A DNA stretch of 64,000 nucleotides from an uncultured Alphaproteobacteria bacterium (GCA_934271715.1 CAKQRZ010000007.1:46108-110107), one strand, 5' to 3'; positions 36,196 to 44,579 are shown, counted from the stretch's first letter. The notes: a model not told the origin generated them from the letters alone. Numbers and translations are program-made.

Positions 36196-36384
36196 ATGAA
36201 TCAAAAACAATTTGCTTATGTCAACGCTATTTATGATATTGAAGACAATTTGGAAGAAGTAAAAAATTATTTCCGCAATAACGGATATTTTAACGAATAT
36301 AAAATGGCTGTAGAAATTCAAACTATTTTCCGCGGCGGAATTTCGGCACATATGAATGCCTTGGAAAAGCGTGTTTTAAACTAA
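36196..36384 (+). CDS. Small hypothetical protein (62 aa)
   Basis: Begins MNQKQFAYVNAIYDIEDNLE behind AGGAGAACCGAAAA. Charged and probably helical, without membrane segment or known motif. Second gene after the 54-residue ORF. Confidence 0.6.
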   Translation: MNQKQFAYVNAIYDIEDNLEEVKNYFRNNGYFNEYKMAVEIQTIFRGGISAHMNALEKRVLN

Positions 36385-36485
36385 AAAAAGCAATTCCGGC
36401 CCCAAAATTAAAAAATTTTGCACATTTGTAAAAAAATATATAGACTTTTGTTAAAAACTATTTTATAAAGTGTTTCGTAAACGAT

Positions 36486-36561
36486 GGTCGGGTAGCTCAG
36501 CTGGTAGAGCAAAGGACTGAAAATCCTTGTGTCGGCGGTTCGAAACCGTCCCCGACCACCA
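36486..36561 (+). tRNA. tRNA-Phe (GAA)
   Basis: 76 bases with encoded CCA. Acceptor GGTCGGG/CCCGACC, D-arm GCTCAGCTGGTAGAGC, anticodon stem AAGGACTGAAAATCCTT with anticodon GAA, T-arm GGCGGTTCGAAACCGTC. Followed by a TTGC/GCAA hairpin and T-run (36570-36601). Confidence 0.97.
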
Positions 36562-36652
36562 GTTCAAAAGCCTTGCATTCAGCAAGGCTTTTTTGTTTTT
36601 TGCAATTTGTTTTGCGTATATAGATAAAAAAATCAGCGAATCCTTTTTGTGA

Positions 36653-36682
36653 TTGACTTTAATTGTTTTGATGTTGTACACT
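36653..36682 (+). promoter_or_regulatory. Promoter of prepilin gene 4
   Basis: TTGACT (36653-36658), 18-base spacer, TACACT (36677-36682). Confidence 0.5.
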
Positions 36683-36732
36683 AAATACAGAAATTAACTT
36701 AAAATAAGAGGAAAGAAAGATGAAAAATAAGC

Positions 36733-36747
36733 TAAGCAAAGGTCTCT
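36733..36747 (+). repeat. (TC)7 tract in leader ORF of prepilin gene 4
   Basis: Leader ATG at 36720 with SD GAGGAAAG; same 18-codon ORF. Prepilin frame is reached at six or nine units. Confidence 0.75.
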
Positions 36748-36910
36748 CTCTCTCTCTGCAAATCCTGAACATCTGATTAAAGGCACATTTTCTGCCGTTC
36801 AGCACGTTTTTACAGGATTTGGCAGAAAAATTGACATATTCGGTAATAACGCATTAAGAAGCAATATAACAGGCGGCACGTTCACGCCCTTTTCCGCCTC
36901 CACTATCAAC

Positions 36911-37216
36911 GTCATTCTTCGCCGGTACTCCCTGCTGGAAGTACCATGGCGGAGAATCCATAACGTCATTGCTAAAGTAATGTCAATATGCGTTGCCGTT
37001 GGCAACAAAGTCATGGATACTCGTCTGCCACAGCCGGCAGGGTGTGGCGACAAGTATGACGTTTCGGGTTGGTGCCAGTGGCGCTTGTTAAGTGCCTTTT
37101 GCATGTTCTTTAAGTACCCCTCACCCGCAGGCATGCCTGCCCCCTCTCCCGCAGGGGGCGGGGGATTGCACTGCTCTTGGTGCAACAAGATACTAGGCAC
37201 AGGGCCTAGTATGACT
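36911..37216 (+). repeat. Mosaic of four in-frame palindromic repeats, prepilin gene 4
   Basis: 36911-36961 (ATTCTTCGCCG...CGGAGAAT), 37010-37060 (GTCATGGATACTCGTC...GACAAGTATGAC), 37117-37164 (CCCTCACCC...GGGGGCGGGGG) and 37188-37216 (ATACTAGG...CCTAGTAT). All are traversed by the prepilin reading frame. The same four types occur in the same order in gene 6. Confidence 0.78.
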
Positions 37217-37870
37217 GGTGCTAGAGGTGCAAATTTCTTTGGAAGAAGTATGATAGAAATGCTCGGCGTATTGGCTATTATCGGGGTACTGAGTGTCGGC
37301 GGGATTGCTGGTTATTCCAAGGCGATGGAAAAATATAAAATAAATAAAACCATATCCGCAGTTGCCCAGATTGCCCTGAATATAAAAAATTTATACGCCG
37401 AACAGACTAATTATTATGGGCTTGGTGTGGTTGGCGGTCCTAACCGTGAAGTTTTAAATATTGTCGTTCCGTCCGATATGCGTGACGACTCGGTTGCCTA
37501 TGCCGTCCGCCATCCCTTAAACGGTCAGCTTGCCATATATGCTACCGGCAGACATCATACCGAAACAACTGAAACTTATACAGCCTTTGCCATCAGCATA
37601 AAAGGTATAAATAAAAGAGCCTGTGCCGAAATCGCCTCTTTTGACTGGGGCAAAAACGACTCGGGATTTATCGGGTTAGTCGTGGGAATCAATATGGGGC
37701 TAAGCACCGGAACCGGATTTTTTGAAAATTGCGATATCGGAGAAAAATCAAACGGCTTAAACAATCGCTATGCCTGCCGTAAAGATTTACCGCTCCCCAG
37801 AACAACGGCTGTTAAATGGTGCGACTGCGGAAATTCCGACACTTGCGAAGTCGGACTGAAATTTTACTAA
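36980..37870 (+). CDS. Type IV prepilin-like protein 4 (phase-variable leader)
   Basis: Prepilin site GRSMIEMLGVLAIIGV near 37240; the mature part (~205 residues) differs from genes 1-3 and ends in CDCGNSDTCEVGLKFY. It is of the subtype seen at 49789 (ACAEIASFDWGKNDSGFIGL parallels CLEIMAKDWGGKKIGVM). ATG 36980 is the given start but has no SD; the leader ATG 36720 would be used at six or nine TC units, giving a ~173-residue pro-region. The gene lies between tRNA-Phe and tRNA-Gly. Confidence 0.7.
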   Translation: MSICVAVGNKVMDTRLPQPAGCGDKYDVSGWCQWRLLSAFCMFFKYPSPAGMPAPSPAGGGGLHCSWCNKILGTGPSMTGARGANFFGRSMIEMLGVLAIIGVLSVGGIAGYSKAMEKYKINKTISAVAQIALNIKNLYAEQTNYYGLGVVGGPNREVLNIVVPSDMRDDSVAYAVRHPLNGQLAIYATGRHHTETTETYTAFAISIKGINKRACAEIASFDWGKNDSGFIGLVVGINMGLSTGTGFFENCDIGEKSNGLNNRYACRKDLPLPRTTAVKWCDCGNSDTCEVGLKFY

Positions 37871-37899
37871 CGGTTAGGGTTCAATTCCCCTCTTTATAA

Positions 37900-37937
37900 A
37901 AAAACAAAAAGCACCCTATCGGGTGCCTTTGTTTTTT
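37900..37937 (+). terminator. Terminator of prepilin gene 4
   Basis: AAAAAGCACCC-TATC-GGGTGCCTTTGTTTTTTT. Confidence 0.78.
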
Positions 37938-38011
37938 TGGAGCAGATGAGGGGAATCGAACCCCCGTTATAAGCTTGGGAAGCTTCTATTCTACCATTGA
38001 ATTACATCTGC
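37938..38011 (-). tRNA. tRNA-Gly (TCC)
   Basis: 74 bases with encoded CCA. Acceptor GCAGATG/CATCTGC, D-arm region TAATTCAATGGTAGAATA, anticodon stem GAAGCTTCCCAAGCTT with anticodon TCC, T-arm CGGGGGTTCGATTCCCCTC. Confidence 0.95.
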
Positions 38012-38066
38012 AAAAGCAATGCTTGCATTAAAACGTAAAACATTGTTCTTTGCAAGCATTTTTTTA

Positions 38067-38885
38067 TTATTCTGCACTTTCATGCATCGGAATATTTGGA
38101 GTTTCCACTTCAGCAGAATTTTCGGTTTGCGTTTCCGGCTTTGTCTCTGCCGGCTCTGCAGCTGTCGGCTCTTGAGCATCAGTATCTGTATCAGTATCGG
38201 TGTCGGTATTAGAATCCGTATTTACATCGACAGTATCGGCAGAAGTTTCACTAGAAACTGCATATACAGCATCCACGTTTTTGCTATTGTTATCTGATAT
38301 ATAATTAGCAACACCAGCTGCAATACTTATCAAAACATATAAAATAATATAAAGATTGGCAAATTTGTCATATTTTGAGTCTTCTTCCACCGGCTTGCCG
38401 AATCTATTTTCTTCAGCTTGACCTTTACGCAAATATAAGATGAACAGCCATACGATAACACCTAAAAAAGCAATACCGGAAGCAGACATCAGAGCCGTCC
38501 CAAAAACTACGGCTTGTAATTTTGTATCAAGCACTATGCCCAATATCATACAAAAACCGAATATAACAGGCAGCCATAAAAGCTGACCGCTGTGGTTTGT
38601 ATCATGCAAACGGCGTACCGACAAAGCCAAAACGGCAATAAATTCCACTATTGAATACGCATAGTATATAATTATGCCTCCATACAGTGCCATTATAGGG
38701 AATAACGGCGACAAAAGCATTCCGGCAACAAGCAAAATCAAACTAAACAGAATATTGGCAAACACAAACGCCCAATAATCATATTTGCTGGCACGGGTTT
38801 TAAAGTTAAAGATATTCTTAAAACCTGCCATAAACGCAGTCAGCAGATTTTTTCCATTTTCCGTTTTTTCAACTGTTTCAGTCAT
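38067..38885 (-). CDS. DUF805 membrane protein with Thr-Asp repeat tail
   Basis: 272 residues. The N-terminal ~180 residues match DUF805: F(K/N)TRASKYDYWAF near 30 and SVRRLHDTNHSG near 112, with four to five membrane segments. The C-terminal ~75 residues form a low-complexity tail: NTDSNTDTDTDTDTD then Pro/Glu/Thr-rich. ATG 38885 overlaps the comEC stop by 8 bases, so it is the last gene of lpxI-lpxB-comEC. Confidence 0.75.
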   Translation of the reverse strand: MTETVEKTENGKNLLTAFMAGFKNIFNFKTRASKYDYWAFVFANILFSLILLVAGMLLSPLFPIMALYGGIIIYYAYSIVEFIAVLALSVRRLHDTNHSGQLLWLPVIFGFCMILGIVLDTKLQAVVFGTALMSASGIAFLGVIVWLFILYLRKGQAEENRFGKPVEEDSKYDKFANLYIILYVLISIAAGVANYISDNNSKNVDAVYAVSSETSADTVDVNTDSNTDTDTDTDTDAQEPTAAEPAETKPETQTENSAEVETPNIPMHESAE

Positions 38886-40920
38886 TTTTATACCTTTCTT
38901 GTTTAATGCAACCGCGCCATGGCCGGCAAACATCTTGCGGCTGCAGCGGCATAACTTTTGTTTTATCTCGCTTAAAGATATACCCTCCGCCGCTGTTGTC
39001 AATATTTTTCCCGTCTATTCTGATATTTCCTTGCTTGGAAAACTCAATAGAATCCAGATAGGTACATTTTTCAGCATCGCACTTTAAGGCAATATTTTCT
39101 AAATCTGTTTTGCTGCCGGCAAAAATTTTTTTCAATTCAGCCTTTTGTTCTTTATTCAACTCTTTTAAATGCAGATTTTCACGCCAAACAGAAACCGTCC
39201 AGCTATCGGTTTTCATTGGCATAAGCAGCATTTCTCCCGCCTTATTACGCAAGGCAATCCCCTCGCCTTTGGGAGCAAAAACCATATCCGGCTGCGAGCC
39301 GAAAAACACCGTACTGGCACCAATCAGAATCGGTAGCCCCCCCCACAGACGCCATTTTCTTTGCCACACGCACAGCCAATAACCGCCGCAGACAATAAGT
39401 GAGAATCCCCAAAACGGCAGCGAATCCACATATACCACGCTATGCGGCAAAGCCGAAACAAATTCGGTTATTCTATTAAGCCAGCCCACACCATACCCCA
39501 AAGCTTGCAGCGGATACAAAGCTAATCCCAACGGCAAAGCGACTAAACAAAGCAAAATCAAAGGCATCAAAATCAAACCAATCAGCGGACCGGCAAGCAA
39601 GTTGGCTAAACTTGTATAGACCGAAACACGGTGAAAATGATAAATGGCAAACGGCATTGTCGCCAAACTCGCCACAAAATCACAAATCACAATCCCAGCC
39701 AAATAAAAGAAAATTTTACTGAAAATTCCCCGATTCACTGAGCATATAGCAATCTTTTGCGCATATTTTTCATAAAAAGCGATTAAGGCAACCACCGCCG
39801 CAAACGACATTTGAAAGCTGATAGAAATCAGAGCCTGCGGCGAAACTATAAGCAGCACCAAACCGGCGAAACAAACCATACGCATAGAAATTGCCTGCCG
39901 GTTAAAAATAACCCCGAGCAGCACCACCGCGGTCATAATAAAAGCCCGTTCCGCCGGAATCGCCATACCTGAGACCAGCAAATACAGCGCGCCAAAAAGA
40001 ATTGCTCCGGCCGCGGCAAGTTTTTTGACATCGTACCGCAAAGCTACAGCAGGAAACAGCGCCAGTAAAAAGCGCAGCACAAAAAACACCAGACCGGCAA
40101 TCGCGCCCATGTGCAGACCGGAAACTGACAGAAAATGCGCCAGTCCCGAATCGCGGTAATTGTTTACTATCCGCTTCGGTGTCCGGCTTTGTTCGCCAAT
40201 CAGCACCGCATCCACAATTCCGGCTTCATCCAGCGGCAAAATTTTTGCCACATCGTCCGTAATCCGCTGGCGGATTTTGTTAAGGCGAATCCGAAAAGAC
40301 GAAGCTTGTTTCTGCTCACAGTCAATAACAAAAACAAAACTGTTAGCATAGCCGATGCCGCTGATTTCCTCGTAAAAATATTTTCGGTTCAGCTGAAAAC
40401 CATTCAGCACCGGCACGGGCGACGGCGGAAAAAAAGTCCCCACCAGTTCCACGCATTGCCCGACTTCAAAATCCGTATTTCCGCCGTTCATTACCGTCAC
40501 CCGATATTTTCCATTGAGCGGCTCATCAAAATTTTCAGCGTTTTGCAAAAGCAAACGTTTACGCCCTTTTTCATTATATGAAACCGCGCTGATTTGCCCT
40601 TTAATATAATCAGTAACTTCCGGAGTAAACGTGACTTTACGGCTTTTCAGCAAAGTTTGCAGCTGAATATCCATAAAACCGAACTCAACCAAAAGTATCG
40701 CCGTAAAAAGCAGATGCAGTCCTTTATGACGCAACAGATAAAACAGCAGCAATGTCACTTCAAAAATGCCTAAACTATACCAATAATTAGGTTCAAACGG
40801 CAAAGCAAAATACACAGCTATACCAAAACCGAACAAAAACGGCACCCAAGCGAGCCATCTGCTCTGTTCGGCAAAAAAATTCTCTTTTATCTCAGATACT
40901 GTTTGGCGGAAAATTCTCAT
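38878..40920 (-). CDS. comEC: ComEC/Rec2 family DNA-uptake channel protein
   Basis: 680 residues. Inner-membrane channel for single-stranded DNA uptake. N-terminal OB-like domain (~100-190) then a multi-helix competence domain with DAVLIGEQSRTPKRI, GLAHFLSVSGLHMGAIAG near 245 and VVLLGVIFNRQ. The C-terminal beta-lactamase-like domain of long ComEC forms appears to be absent. A G8 homopolymer (plus strand C8 at 39337-39344) lies in codons for WGGLP near residue 527. ATGA overlap with lpxB upstream. Confidence 0.85.
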   Translation of the reverse strand: MRIFRQTVSEIKENFFAEQSRWLAWVPFLFGFGIAVYFALPFEPNYWYSLGIFEVTLLLFYLLRHKGLHLLFTAILLVEFGFMDIQLQTLLKSRKVTFTPEVTDYIKGQISAVSYNEKGRKRLLLQNAENFDEPLNGKYRVTVMNGGNTDFEVGQCVELVGTFFPPSPVPVLNGFQLNRKYFYEEISGIGYANSFVFVIDCEQKQASSFRIRLNKIRQRITDDVAKILPLDEAGIVDAVLIGEQSRTPKRIVNNYRDSGLAHFLSVSGLHMGAIAGLVFFVLRFLLALFPAVALRYDVKKLAAAGAILFGALYLLVSGMAIPAERAFIMTAVVLLGVIFNRQAISMRMVCFAGLVLLIVSPQALISISFQMSFAAVVALIAFYEKYAQKIAICSVNRGIFSKIFFYLAGIVICDFVASLATMPFAIYHFHRVSVYTSLANLLAGPLIGLILMPLILLCLVALPLGLALYPLQALGYGVGWLNRITEFVSALPHSVVYVDSLPFWGFSLIVCGGYWLCVWQRKWRLWGGLPILIGASTVFFGSQPDMVFAPKGEGIALRNKAGEMLLMPMKTDSWTVSVWRENLHLKELNKEQKAELKKIFAGSKTDLENIALKCDAEKCTYLDSIEFSKQGNIRIDGKNIDNSGGGYIFKRDKTKVMPLQPQDVCRPWRGCIKQERYKND
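39337..39344 (-). repeat. G8 homopolymer inside comEC
   Basis: Eight consecutive G on the coding strand. The annotated frame is open with eight; loss or gain of one base would shift the last ~150 codons. Confidence 0.7.
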
Positions 40921-42071
40921 TTTTTATAGTTTTTTATCGCCTTTATAATGGCTTCTGCGGCATTATCGCTCGGCGTCTGCTGCCCCATGCCCAACAGCTT
41001 ACGTACCTTTTCAAAACCGTCCATTTGCTGATTATAAACCGGCTTATGTTTCATAAACTGCTCAACATAGTACATTATTTTTTCAACCGTACAATCATGC
41101 TGCAGCAATTCCGGCACTACCTCTTTGCCCAGCAAAATATTGCTCAAGTTTACAAATTGAATATGGATAAAGTGACGAGCCAGCCATTCGGTCAGCTTTG
41201 GAACTTTATAAGCGATAATGTGCGGAACATCGACAATCGCCAATTCCAGCGCCACCGTACCTGACGCTGCAATCGCCACATCGCCGCTCTTAAAGGCGTC
41301 ATGGCGCTCTTTTGTTCCCTCAACAATTTCTATCGGCAAACCGGATTGCTTTACCATCTCCTTAACCTGCGCGGCAACTGTGCTGACTGTCGGAATGACA
41401 AAAGAAAAATCATTATAGCGCTCGTGCAGCTGCTTTACCACTTCTAAAAACGTCGGCAGCAAGCGCTCCACCTCATTATGGCGCGACCCCGGAAGCACCA
41501 GCAACAGACGGTTTTCTTCCGGAATATGATGACGTTTTTTAAAGTCGCCTTTAACTCCGTTGACAACTTCACTTTCAATAACCGGATGACCGACAAATTC
41601 AGTCTGCAAATTATAGGGTGTAAAATATTTTGGCTCCTGCGGAAACAAAGTCAGCAGCAAATCAATATATTTATGCATGGTGCGGGCGCGTTTCTTTTTC
41701 CACGCCCAAACCTGCGGCGCTACATAGTGTACCTGCGGAATATTTAATTTAAGCTGGCGCAATTTTTTATGCACGCGAGCAGAAAAACTCCAGCTGTCTA
41801 TAGTTATTACCGCATCAGGGCGCACCCTTTGAATATCTGAAACGGTTTCGTTAATACGTTTCAACACCCGTGGAATACTGGGAATCACCTCGGCTAATCC
41901 CATAATAGCTAAATCGCTGATATTAAATAAAGATTTTACCCCCTCAGCCTGCATACTTTCACCTCCGACTCCGTAAAATTCGGCATTTTTATCCTTGCGT
42001 CGTAAGGCCTGAATTAAACGAGCGCCCAAAGAATCTCCGGATGGTTCTCCGGCAATCAGATAATATTTCAT
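40917..42071 (-). CDS. lpxB: Lipid-A-disaccharide synthase
   Basis: 384 residues. Joins UDP-2,3-diacylglucosamine and lipid X to make the lipid A disaccharide at the inner membrane. Recognised by YLIAGEPSGDSLGARLIQAL at the N-terminus, HYVAPQVWAWKKKRA near 130 and LVLPGSRHNEVERLLP near 190. Start overlaps the lpxI stop (TAATG). Confidence 0.96.
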   Translation of the reverse strand: MKYYLIAGEPSGDSLGARLIQALRRKDKNAEFYGVGGESMQAEGVKSLFNISDLAIMGLAEVIPSIPRVLKRINETVSDIQRVRPDAVITIDSWSFSARVHKKLRQLKLNIPQVHYVAPQVWAWKKKRARTMHKYIDLLLTLFPQEPKYFTPYNLQTEFVGHPVIESEVVNGVKGDFKKRHHIPEENRLLLVLPGSRHNEVERLLPTFLEVVKQLHERYNDFSFVIPTVSTVAAQVKEMVKQSGLPIEIVEGTKERHDAFKSGDVAIAASGTVALELAIVDVPHIIAYKVPKLTEWLARHFIHIQFVNLSNILLGKEVVPELLQHDCTVEKIMYYVEQFMKHKPVYNQQMDGFEKVRKLLGMGQQTPSDNAAEAIIKAIKNYKK

Positions 42072-42910
42072 TATTTTTTCTCCTCAGGGACAATCCCTTT
42101 TATAAACATTCCGTATTTATCGGCTAATTTGATAACTTCTTCAGCCTCCACCATAAGAGCATTTCCGGCATGAACGGCCAAACCGCGAAAACCGGCTTTA
42201 TGCAGATTTTCAATCGTACGCGTGCCGACAGCCGGCAAATCTATACGCAAATCCTGCTGCGGCTTGCGCAGTTTAACCAAAATTCCGGCTGCGCCTTTGC
42301 GCTGATATGTACCGCAGCGGCGCACCAGCTCATCTGTTCCCTCAATACCTTCAACACCCAAAACAAGACCTTGCTGAACAATTACCGACTGTCCGACATC
42401 TAATCTGCCCAAAGCCAAGCCGACTTCCACGCCGCGTTCAATATCGGCTTCGGCCTGCTTATCCGGTTTATGCTTAGTCAAAACGCCCTCTTGCGCCAAC
42501 AATTCCGGCATAACTTCATGAATACCGACAACACGCATATTTTCGGCTTCAATTTCTTTAATCAGAGCGCGCAAAATACCATCGTCGCCCAAAGCCTTCA
42601 TCCCGATTTTAGCAAAAAAAGCCGCCGTGCGCAAATCCGGAACCAACTCTGACAGGGTCGGGCGATGTATTGTGCCAATCATCACAACTTCTTCCACCCC
42701 CTCATCGGCAAAAGTCTTAAAACCGGTTCCGGCTTGCCCGATGCGAATCCATTTATGCGGAATAAGCGGAGTAAAAGCCGCCTTGTCGGCGTTGCCTTCT
42801 ATTGCCAGCACATAAAACTCCCTACCTGTATCTAAGCAATGTTCTATAAGCATTTTCGGCAGTCCGGTGCCGCCGGCAATAATTCCTAATTTTTTTTGTG
42901 TTTTTTCCAT
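42071..42910 (-). CDS. lpxI: UDP-2,3-diacylglucosamine pyrophosphatase LpxI
   Basis: 279 residues. Alphaproteobacterial alternative to LpxH that produces lipid X. Starts KLGIIAGGTGLPKML; conserved DDGILRALIKEIE near 115, SVIVQQGLVLGVEGIEGTDEL near 180 and ILVKLRKPQQDLRIDLPAVG near 215. ATG 42910 matches the family's length better than a GTG 45 bases upstream. Its presence with lpxB supports an alphaproteobacterium. Confidence 0.93.
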   Translation of the reverse strand: MEKTQKKLGIIAGGTGLPKMLIEHCLDTGREFYVLAIEGNADKAAFTPLIPHKWIRIGQAGTGFKTFADEGVEEVVMIGTIHRPTLSELVPDLRTAAFFAKIGMKALGDDGILRALIKEIEAENMRVVGIHEVMPELLAQEGVLTKHKPDKQAEADIERGVEVGLALGRLDVGQSVIVQQGLVLGVEGIEGTDELVRRCGTYQRKGAAGILVKLRKPQQDLRIDLPAVGTRTIENLHKAGFRGLAVHAGNALMVEAEEVIKLADKYGMFIKGIVPEEKK

Positions 42911-42998
42911 TTTAACAGCTCTGTTATTGATATTTACTGCAATATTAGCAGACACCGCCGCAAATACAACATTTTTTTAGAAAGTTAACGAATCAATG

Positions 42999-43027
42999 TT
43001 GACAAAAGTTGATAAAAATGGTATAAA
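42999..43027 (+). promoter_or_regulatory. Strong promoter of the small gene at 43077
   Basis: TTGACA (42999-43004), 17-base spacer, TATAAA (43022-43027), near consensus. Confidence 0.7.
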
Positions 43028-43076
43028 ATAATTGTTAATCAAATTATTTTAGTAATCATTTTAAATTTTTGTATAT

Positions 43077-43385
43077 ATGAATAATATGTATAATACCGTT
43101 TCTGTTGAGTCTGCTAACAATGTATTGAACTCTCTTAAGTCTCTGAACCGTCCGCTTACTGCTGAAGAGAAACTTGCTGGTCGTAAGGCTGCGCTTTTCA
43201 TCGGTCAGGACATCAAGAACAAAATCAAGGCTTCGAAAGAAGAGGAGATAAAGTACTTGATGGAGCGTGGTTACACAGCACAGGAGGCTCGTGAGAAGAT
43301 GCGTCTCGACGCATTTGCTCACGCAGAGTCTGTTGGTCTCGGCGTTTCAAAAAAATGTCGTTTCCGCAAGCGCAAGGCATGCTAA
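43077..43385 (+). CDS. Small basic protein, SD-less (102 aa)
   Basis: Reads MNNMYNTVSVESANNVLNSL and ends in a very basic Cys-containing tail (KKCRFRKRKAC). Mid part is charged and helical (RPLTAEEKLAGRKAALFIGQ, EARGYTAQEAREKM-like). No SD precedes the ATG (TTTTTGTATAT). Codons include CGT, AAG, CTC and GAG more than the neighbouring genes, so recent acquisition is plausible. Function unknown. Confidence 0.6.
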   Translation: MNNMYNTVSVESANNVLNSLKSLNRPLTAEEKLAGRKAALFIGQDIKNKIKASKEEEIKYLMERGYTAQEAREKMRLDAFAHAESVGLGVSKKCRFRKRKAC

Positions 43386-43396
43386 AGAAACAATTA

Positions 43397-43434
43397 ACCG
43401 CTATTTTTTGTAAAAAAAATGGCGGTTTCTTTTT
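43397..43434 (+). terminator. Terminator of the gene at 43077
   Basis: AACCGCTATTTTTT-GT-AAAAAAAATGGCGGTTTCTTTTT. Confidence 0.75.
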
Positions 43435-43521
43435 GCCTGAAATGTTTTTCATAAAGAAAGTTGACAAAATAAGTATAAAATGATATTTTATGTTCAGAAC
43501 AAACATTTTAGGAGAAAAAAT

Positions 43522-43734
43522 ATGACTACTGCTACAAAACGTGTTTTAGATAGAAAAGCTAATGTTGAAGCTAGAAAAACTCCGGAAAGAAATATTCATG
43601 ACGTGGCTGCAGCTACGGTTGACAGCGAAAGAAAAGCCGCCAAAGAACAAGGTAAAGAATATTCCCGCGAAGACGCTAACCGCGACAGAATGAATGCTTT
43701 GTTGGCAATGCAAGGCATTAACCGTGAAGATTAA
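43522..43734 (+). CDS. Small charged hypothetical protein (70 aa)
   Basis: ATG 43522 follows TTAGGAGAAAAAAT. Reads MTTATKRVLDRKANVEARKT and is rich in Lys, Arg, Glu and Ala, probably helical, without motifs I recognise. TTGACA at 43461-43466 with TATTTT 17 bases later is its likely promoter; a terminator follows at 43766. Confidence 0.65.
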   Translation: MTTATKRVLDRKANVEARKTPERNIHDVAAATVDSERKAAKEQGKEYSREDANRDRMNALLAMQGINRED

Positions 43735-43763
43735 AAAATTTAATTTCCGCAATTCAAGTTTAA

Positions 43764-43796
43764 GAACTTCCGATAACTTTCGGAAGTTTTTTTTAA
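43764..43796 (+). terminator. Terminator of the 70-residue gene
   Basis: AACTTCCG-ATAACTTT-CGGAAGTTTTTTTT. Confidence 0.82.
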
Positions 43797-43814
43797 TTTT
43801 CTGCTAAAAAGTTA

Positions 43815-43843
43815 TTGACAAAACGCACAAAAAATAGTATATA
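43815..43843 (+). promoter_or_regulatory. Promoter of the gene at 43876
   Basis: TTGACA (43815-43820), 17-base spacer, TATATA (43838-43843), overlapping TATAAT. Confidence 0.65.
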
Positions 43844-43875
43844 ATAAGCATATTTTGATTATTTTATTTATTTTT

Positions 43876-44235
43876 ATGACTATGTATATGAACACTAATG
43901 TTTTAAATGATTGCAAGGTTGTTTGTCTCATAAGACTCCCTGAGGGATTGTCTTTGTTACAGTTTCCAAAATTGCTTGATTATAATAACAAGCGTATTTT
44001 GGAGAAAATACCTTGCCTGCAACGTGGTGAAACATTTACAGACTTGCGTAGCGGAAAAAAGGTTAAGCTTGCTCGTAAGATGCTGGTTTGGCCAGTTTCG
44101 ATTGGCACAGTATTTGAATATGGCGATGGTGACAGAGTTTTGCTCTCTCGCACTATTGCCGACAAAAAGCTTGTTCTTATTCCAAAGAATGAGTTCAAGT
44201 TTAACCAACTTTCAATGGTTAGATACGCAGTCTAA
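43876..44235 (+). CDS. Hypothetical protein, SD-less (119 aa)
   Basis: Starts MTMYMNTNVLNDCKVVCLIR from ATG 43876 (ATG 43882 or 43888 are alternatives). About 120 residues, mixed alpha/beta, with two Cys near the start and one later; no known motif. No SD. Like the gene at 43077 it is isolated between a strong promoter and a terminator. Confidence 0.55.
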   Translation: MTMYMNTNVLNDCKVVCLIRLPEGLSLLQFPKLLDYNNKRILEKIPCLQRGETFTDLRSGKKVKLARKMLVWPVSIGTVFEYGDGDRVLLSRTIADKKLVLIPKNEFKFNQLSMVRYAV

Positions 44236-44240
44236 TAGAA

Positions 44241-44282
44241 AAATAAAGCCGTTCTTTTTTTAGAACGACTTTATTTTTTTAT
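44241..44282 (+). terminator. Terminator of the gene at 43876
   Basis: AATAAAG-GTTCT-TTTTTT-AGAAC-CTTTATTTTTTT. Confidence 0.78.
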
Positions 44283-44323
44283 CCAAATTTTATAGCAGCG
44301 AATCGGACGACTAGATTTTACGG

Positions 44324-44351
44324 TTGACTTATTGAATATGGCTGGTATAGA
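44324..44351 (+). promoter_or_regulatory. Promoter of prepilin gene 5
   Basis: TTGACT (44324-44329), 16-base spacer, TATAGA (44346-44351). GATTTTACGGTTGACTTA is shared with the promoter of prepilin gene 3. Confidence 0.65.
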
Positions 44352-44413
44352 ATAAATGCAGTAGTTAACTAAAATATAGAGGAAAGAAAGATGAAAAATA
44401 AGCTATTCAAAGG

Positions 44414-44428
44414 TCTCTCTCTCTCTCT
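44414..44428 (+). repeat. (TC)7 tract in leader ORF of prepilin gene 5
   Basis: Leader ATG at 44391 with SD GAGGAAAG, reading MKNKLFKGLSLSLQILNI. This is the most diverged leader copy, yet the tract and the downstream frame are kept without indels, and several differences from the other copies are at third codon positions. Confidence 0.75.
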
Positions 44429-44545
44429 GCAAATCCTAAACATCTGATTAAAGACACTTTTTCTGCTGTCACAAAGGTATTTGCAGAGTTCGGCGCAAAA
44501 AATCACACATTCAGAAATAACAAGTTCAGAAGCAACTCTATAAAG

Positions 44546-44579
44546 GATTCTGGATTGCTTCGCTGCGCTCGCAATGACG
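44546..44579 (+). repeat. In-frame GLLRCARND-type repeat, prepilin gene 5
   Basis: GATTCTGGATTGCTTCGC-TGCG-CTCGCAATGACGC, a common short repeat of proteobacterial genomes, read here as DSGLLRCARND. Confidence 0.65.

Noticed and set aside
36911..37216. Repeated palindromes as a possible CRISPR array
   Set aside because: Unit types differ, spacing is irregular, elements lie inside a coding frame and no cas genes are present.
36486..38011. tRNA-flanked prepilin gene 4 as an integrated genomic island
   Set aside because: The segment between tRNA-Phe and tRNA-Gly holds only one gene, with no integrase and no duplicated tRNA 3' end.
42911..42955. GTG start for lpxI adding 15 residues
   Set aside because: The extension has no family similarity and ATG 42910 gives the usual LpxI length.
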